Source: Plumapathes pennacea
Taxonomy: Eukaryota > Cnidaria > Anthozoa > Antipatharia > Myriopathidae
Direction of reading: 5' to 3'
Assembly (NCBI GenBank): GCA_964036295.1
Contig: OZ038464.1
Span: 14,680,001 to 14,744,000, forward strand
Length of the DNA: 64,000 nucleotides
The translations under genes and the position numbers were made by a program. Position 1 is the first letter of the stretch, and every line of letters starts with the position of its first letter. This document shows, piece after piece, positions 61,587 to 64,000 of the stretch. A model generated the notes under the pieces. That model was given only the letters and a program-made list of their open reading frames with translations. It was not told the DNA's origin and did not search any database.

Positions 61587-62696
61587 GTAAAAGGTCCATC
61601 TAAGCGAGTGTTGCAAGTGAAAAGGGTTATTGTCGGTTTACGTGAGTTGGATAGAAATTTGTGGTTTTGGAGGTCCAAAATACCGGTAAACCGTGGATTA
61701 GATCACTTCCAATATTGTGACGTTTTTGAGGAGATTTTTGGCGATTTCTGGATTAAAAAACATGGTGTTTTCGTTATTAAAAAGCCAAGTGGTGTCAACA
61801 TTCTGGTGTAACGCGTAGTGTCACTTATGCAGAGCCGGGACTGAACTTGGTATATTAAGATATTCGACGATATATAGTTCTGCGACATAGACCAAAAGAG
61901 ACTGAGGGGCGTGACGCCTCGACTTGTGACCAAGACTTTCACATTTCGAGGCTTAGCGAAGAGAAAAAAATAAAATAAAACACCTAATATAGGAGCAACC
62001 TACTCATGCTTGGAACAGCTAGGTTCAGAGTGTTACTTATAAAATTTTGTACATCCCTAAAAATAAAACCCTCGAGAAGTAACAGTTTATGAATTATAGT
62101 AGGATACTAAAAGCCATCATGAGGGGAATTTGACGCTATTAATAAATCGCTGTGAGAAGTGGTGTTTTAGCTTACTAGATACGGAGTCGTAACTACTACT
62201 GATCCTACTGAGTCCTTTTTTTTTTGTGCTTGATATTATTTTAACCACTGGTGACTTTAAGTGAGAAGATGTAATACGCGCTATTAGAAAGGAGCAGGGG
62301 AAAGTAGAAGGAATTATTTAGCCACTTTTACAGTCATGAGAAGTAGCTAATAAAACGTTTTGATTTCCGTTAACGACTACTTTTGAACATGAAGTAAATC
62401 TTTATTCTGAGTTAATTTTTTTGTCGAATTGAGCGGATGTCCCGACTCTGCCTAGCAAGTTTGACTGTCAAGTGGCCCGCCAAAATATCTCAGCCTCGCC
62501 AACGGCGCATGAGTGTGAACGTGGTTTTTATAAACCTCCTATAATACCAAAAGAAATATTATGAGTTAAACAAACCTTCACCAACCGGCGATGTAGTTTT
62601 AGAAATTCTATGATTAAGGCTGTTTTACCAGAATCCAGCCTCTTACGCAATGAATGTGAGTTCACATTAAAGTTAATTACTTTGCTTTTATTCAAG

Positions 62697-62894
62697 ATGC
62701 TGATCTTCATGCTGTTGACTGCTTCGGTCGGAACGCCCTTCACTATGCGTGTTGGTCTGATGATGTGGCGACGATACAATTGTTTTTGGACAAAGGATTT
62801 AAGATTGAGTGCGTTGACAAGAATGGTGCCACCCCACTGCTGCTTGCAGCGCTAGAAGGCCATGCGAACACTGTAACTTTCCTGTTGTCAAAAG
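62697..62894 (+). CDS. array exon B10, two ANK repeats
   Basis: 66 codons, phase 1-1, Asp at the split codon. Hairpins AVDCFGR and DKNGAT; Trp20, Glu54 as in the gene 1 array. Confidence 0.87.
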
Positions 62895-63979
62895 GTAAAA
62901 GGTCCATCTAAGCGAGTGTTGCAAGTGAAAAGGGTTATTGTCGGTTTACGTGAGTTGGATAGAAATTTGTGGTTTTGGAGGTCCAAAATACCGGTAAACC
63001 GTGGATTAGATCACTTCCAATATTGTGACGTTTTTGAGGAGATTTTTGGCAATTTCTGGATTAAAAAACATGGTGTTTTCGTTATTAAAAAGCCAAGTGG
63101 TGTCAACATTCTGGTGTAACGCGTAGTGTCACTTATGCAGAGCCGGGACTGAACTTGGTATATTAAGATATTCGACGATATATAGTTCGGCGACATAGAC
63201 CAAAAGAGACTGAGGAGCGTGACGCCTCGACTTGTGACCAAGACTTTCACATTTCGAGGCTTAGCGAAGAGAAAAAAATAAAATAAAACACCTAATATAG
63301 GAGGAACCTACTCATGCTTGGAACAGCTAGGTTCAGAGTGTTATAAAATTTTGTGCATCCCTAAAAATAAAACCCTCGAGAAGTAACAGTTTATGAATTA
63401 TAGTAGGATACTAAAAGCCATCATGAGGGGGATTTGACGCTATTAATAAATCGCTGTGAGAAGTGGTGTTTTAGCTTACTAGATACGGAGTCGTAACTGC
63501 TACTGATCCTACTGAGTCCTCTTTTTTTGTGCTTGATATTATTTTAACCACTGGTGACTTTAAGTGAGAAGATGTAATACGCGCTATTAGAAAGGAGCAG
63601 GGGAAAGTAGAAGGAATTATTTAGCCACTTTTACAGTCATGAGAAGTAGCTAATAAAACCTATTTGATTTCCGTTAACGACTACTTTTGAACATGAAGTA
63701 AATCTTTATTCTGAGTTAAATTTTTTGTCGAATTGAGCGGATGTCCCGACTCTGCCTGGCAAGTTTGATTGTCAAGTGGCCCGCCAAATTATCTCAGCCT
63801 CGCCAACGGCGCATGAGTGTGAACGTGGTTTTTATAAACCTCCTATAATACCAAAAGAAATATTATGAGTTAAACAAACCTTCACCAACCGGCGATGTAG
63901 TTTTAGAAATTCTATGATTAAGGCTGTTTTACCAGAATCCAGCCTCTTACGCAATGAATGTGAGTTCACATTAAAGTTA

Positions 63980-64000
63980 ATTACTTTGCTTTTATTCAAG
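63980..64000 (+). other. splice acceptor of the next array unit
   Basis: TTACTTTGCTTTTATTCAAG ends at the last base, so exon B11 should begin at the next base outside the window. Confidence 0.85.

Larger units (their letters stand above)
46380..64000 (+). repeat. ANK exon tandem array of gene 2 (ten units plus)
   Basis: At least ten units, each one 198-bp exon plus about 1.1 kb of intron, head to tail. Exon-to-exon spacings are 1282, 1308, 1305, 1303, 1307 and 1305, then two longer ones enlarged by insertions (element X copy 3 and an 880-bp element), then 1308 and 1304. Array signature: donor GTAAAAGG, intron GAGGGGGATTT and AAGTGGTGTTTTAGC, differing from the gene 1 array. Units 2, 5 and 8 share extra markers (see findings). 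The array continues beyond the window. Confidence 0.93.

Noticed and set aside
46380..64000. Repeated open frames of 67, 79 and 83 codons on both strands in every array unit (starting MLQVKRVIV, MKVLVTSRG, MYRRHIIRP).
   Set aside because: They are copies of intron sequence or the antisense of ANK exons and recur only because the unit is repeated.

Overview
The window looks like nuclear DNA of an invertebrate animal, most likely an anthozoan cnidarian such as a stony coral. This is inferred from AT-rich sequence, short exons in long introns with GT..AG borders, no bacterial-style gene packing, a DZIP3-type HEPN domain beside an IRE1/RNase L-type kinase and ankyrin (ANK) repeats, and Penelope-like and PIF/Harbinger-like transposons. 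No species can be named from sequence alone. All supported host exons read on the + strand.

Two paralogous genes lie head to tail. Gene 1 (about 1-25.4 kb) lacks its 5' end in the window. It has a kinase exon (1948-2745), a linker exon (3524-3626), a two-ANK exon (6604-6813), five near-identical two-ANK exons in a 1.3-kb tandem array (11304-16727), a diverged ANK exon (23495-23698) and a proposed terminal exon (25012-25052) followed by AATAAA. Gene 2 (37782 to beyond 64000) starts with a 218-residue HEPN exon carrying an intact R-x5-H ribonuclease-type motif. It continues with a kinase exon, three linker exons, a two-ANK exon and at least ten tandem two-ANK exons of 198 bp each. The window ends exactly at the splice acceptor of the next unit. 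Every exon from the first ANK exon onward is symmetrical (phase 1-1), so array units can be gained, lost or skipped without breaking the frame. Between the two genes lie the first exon of another gene (26259-26327) and a PA14-like exon (30437-30529).

The combination HEPN, IRE1-like kinase, ANK contains the three modules of RNase L (ANK, kinase, KEN; KEN belongs to the HEPN fold superfamily) in reversed order. A role in RNA cleavage or innate sensing is inference. The ANK array is the most striking object: 66-codon exons, 1.3-kb units, array-specific sequence signatures, a three-unit higher-order repeat, and coding variation concentrated in the predicted beta-hairpin tips.

Transposons shape the rest. 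Penelope-like (PLE) fragments with a GIY-YIG domain lie at 3.6-4.5 and 18.5-19.2 kb, and a PLE-derived hairpin at 36.9-37.2 kb. An unclassified 3-kb element (called X here) is present in three full copies and one fragment, each full copy carrying the same captured MITE. A 743-bp Harbinger-like element sits in a decayed array unit. AT-rich palindromic MITEs lie at 10.2-10.9 kb, and an 880-bp GC-rich element is inserted in the gene 2 array. I saw no tRNA, rRNA or CRISPR array.
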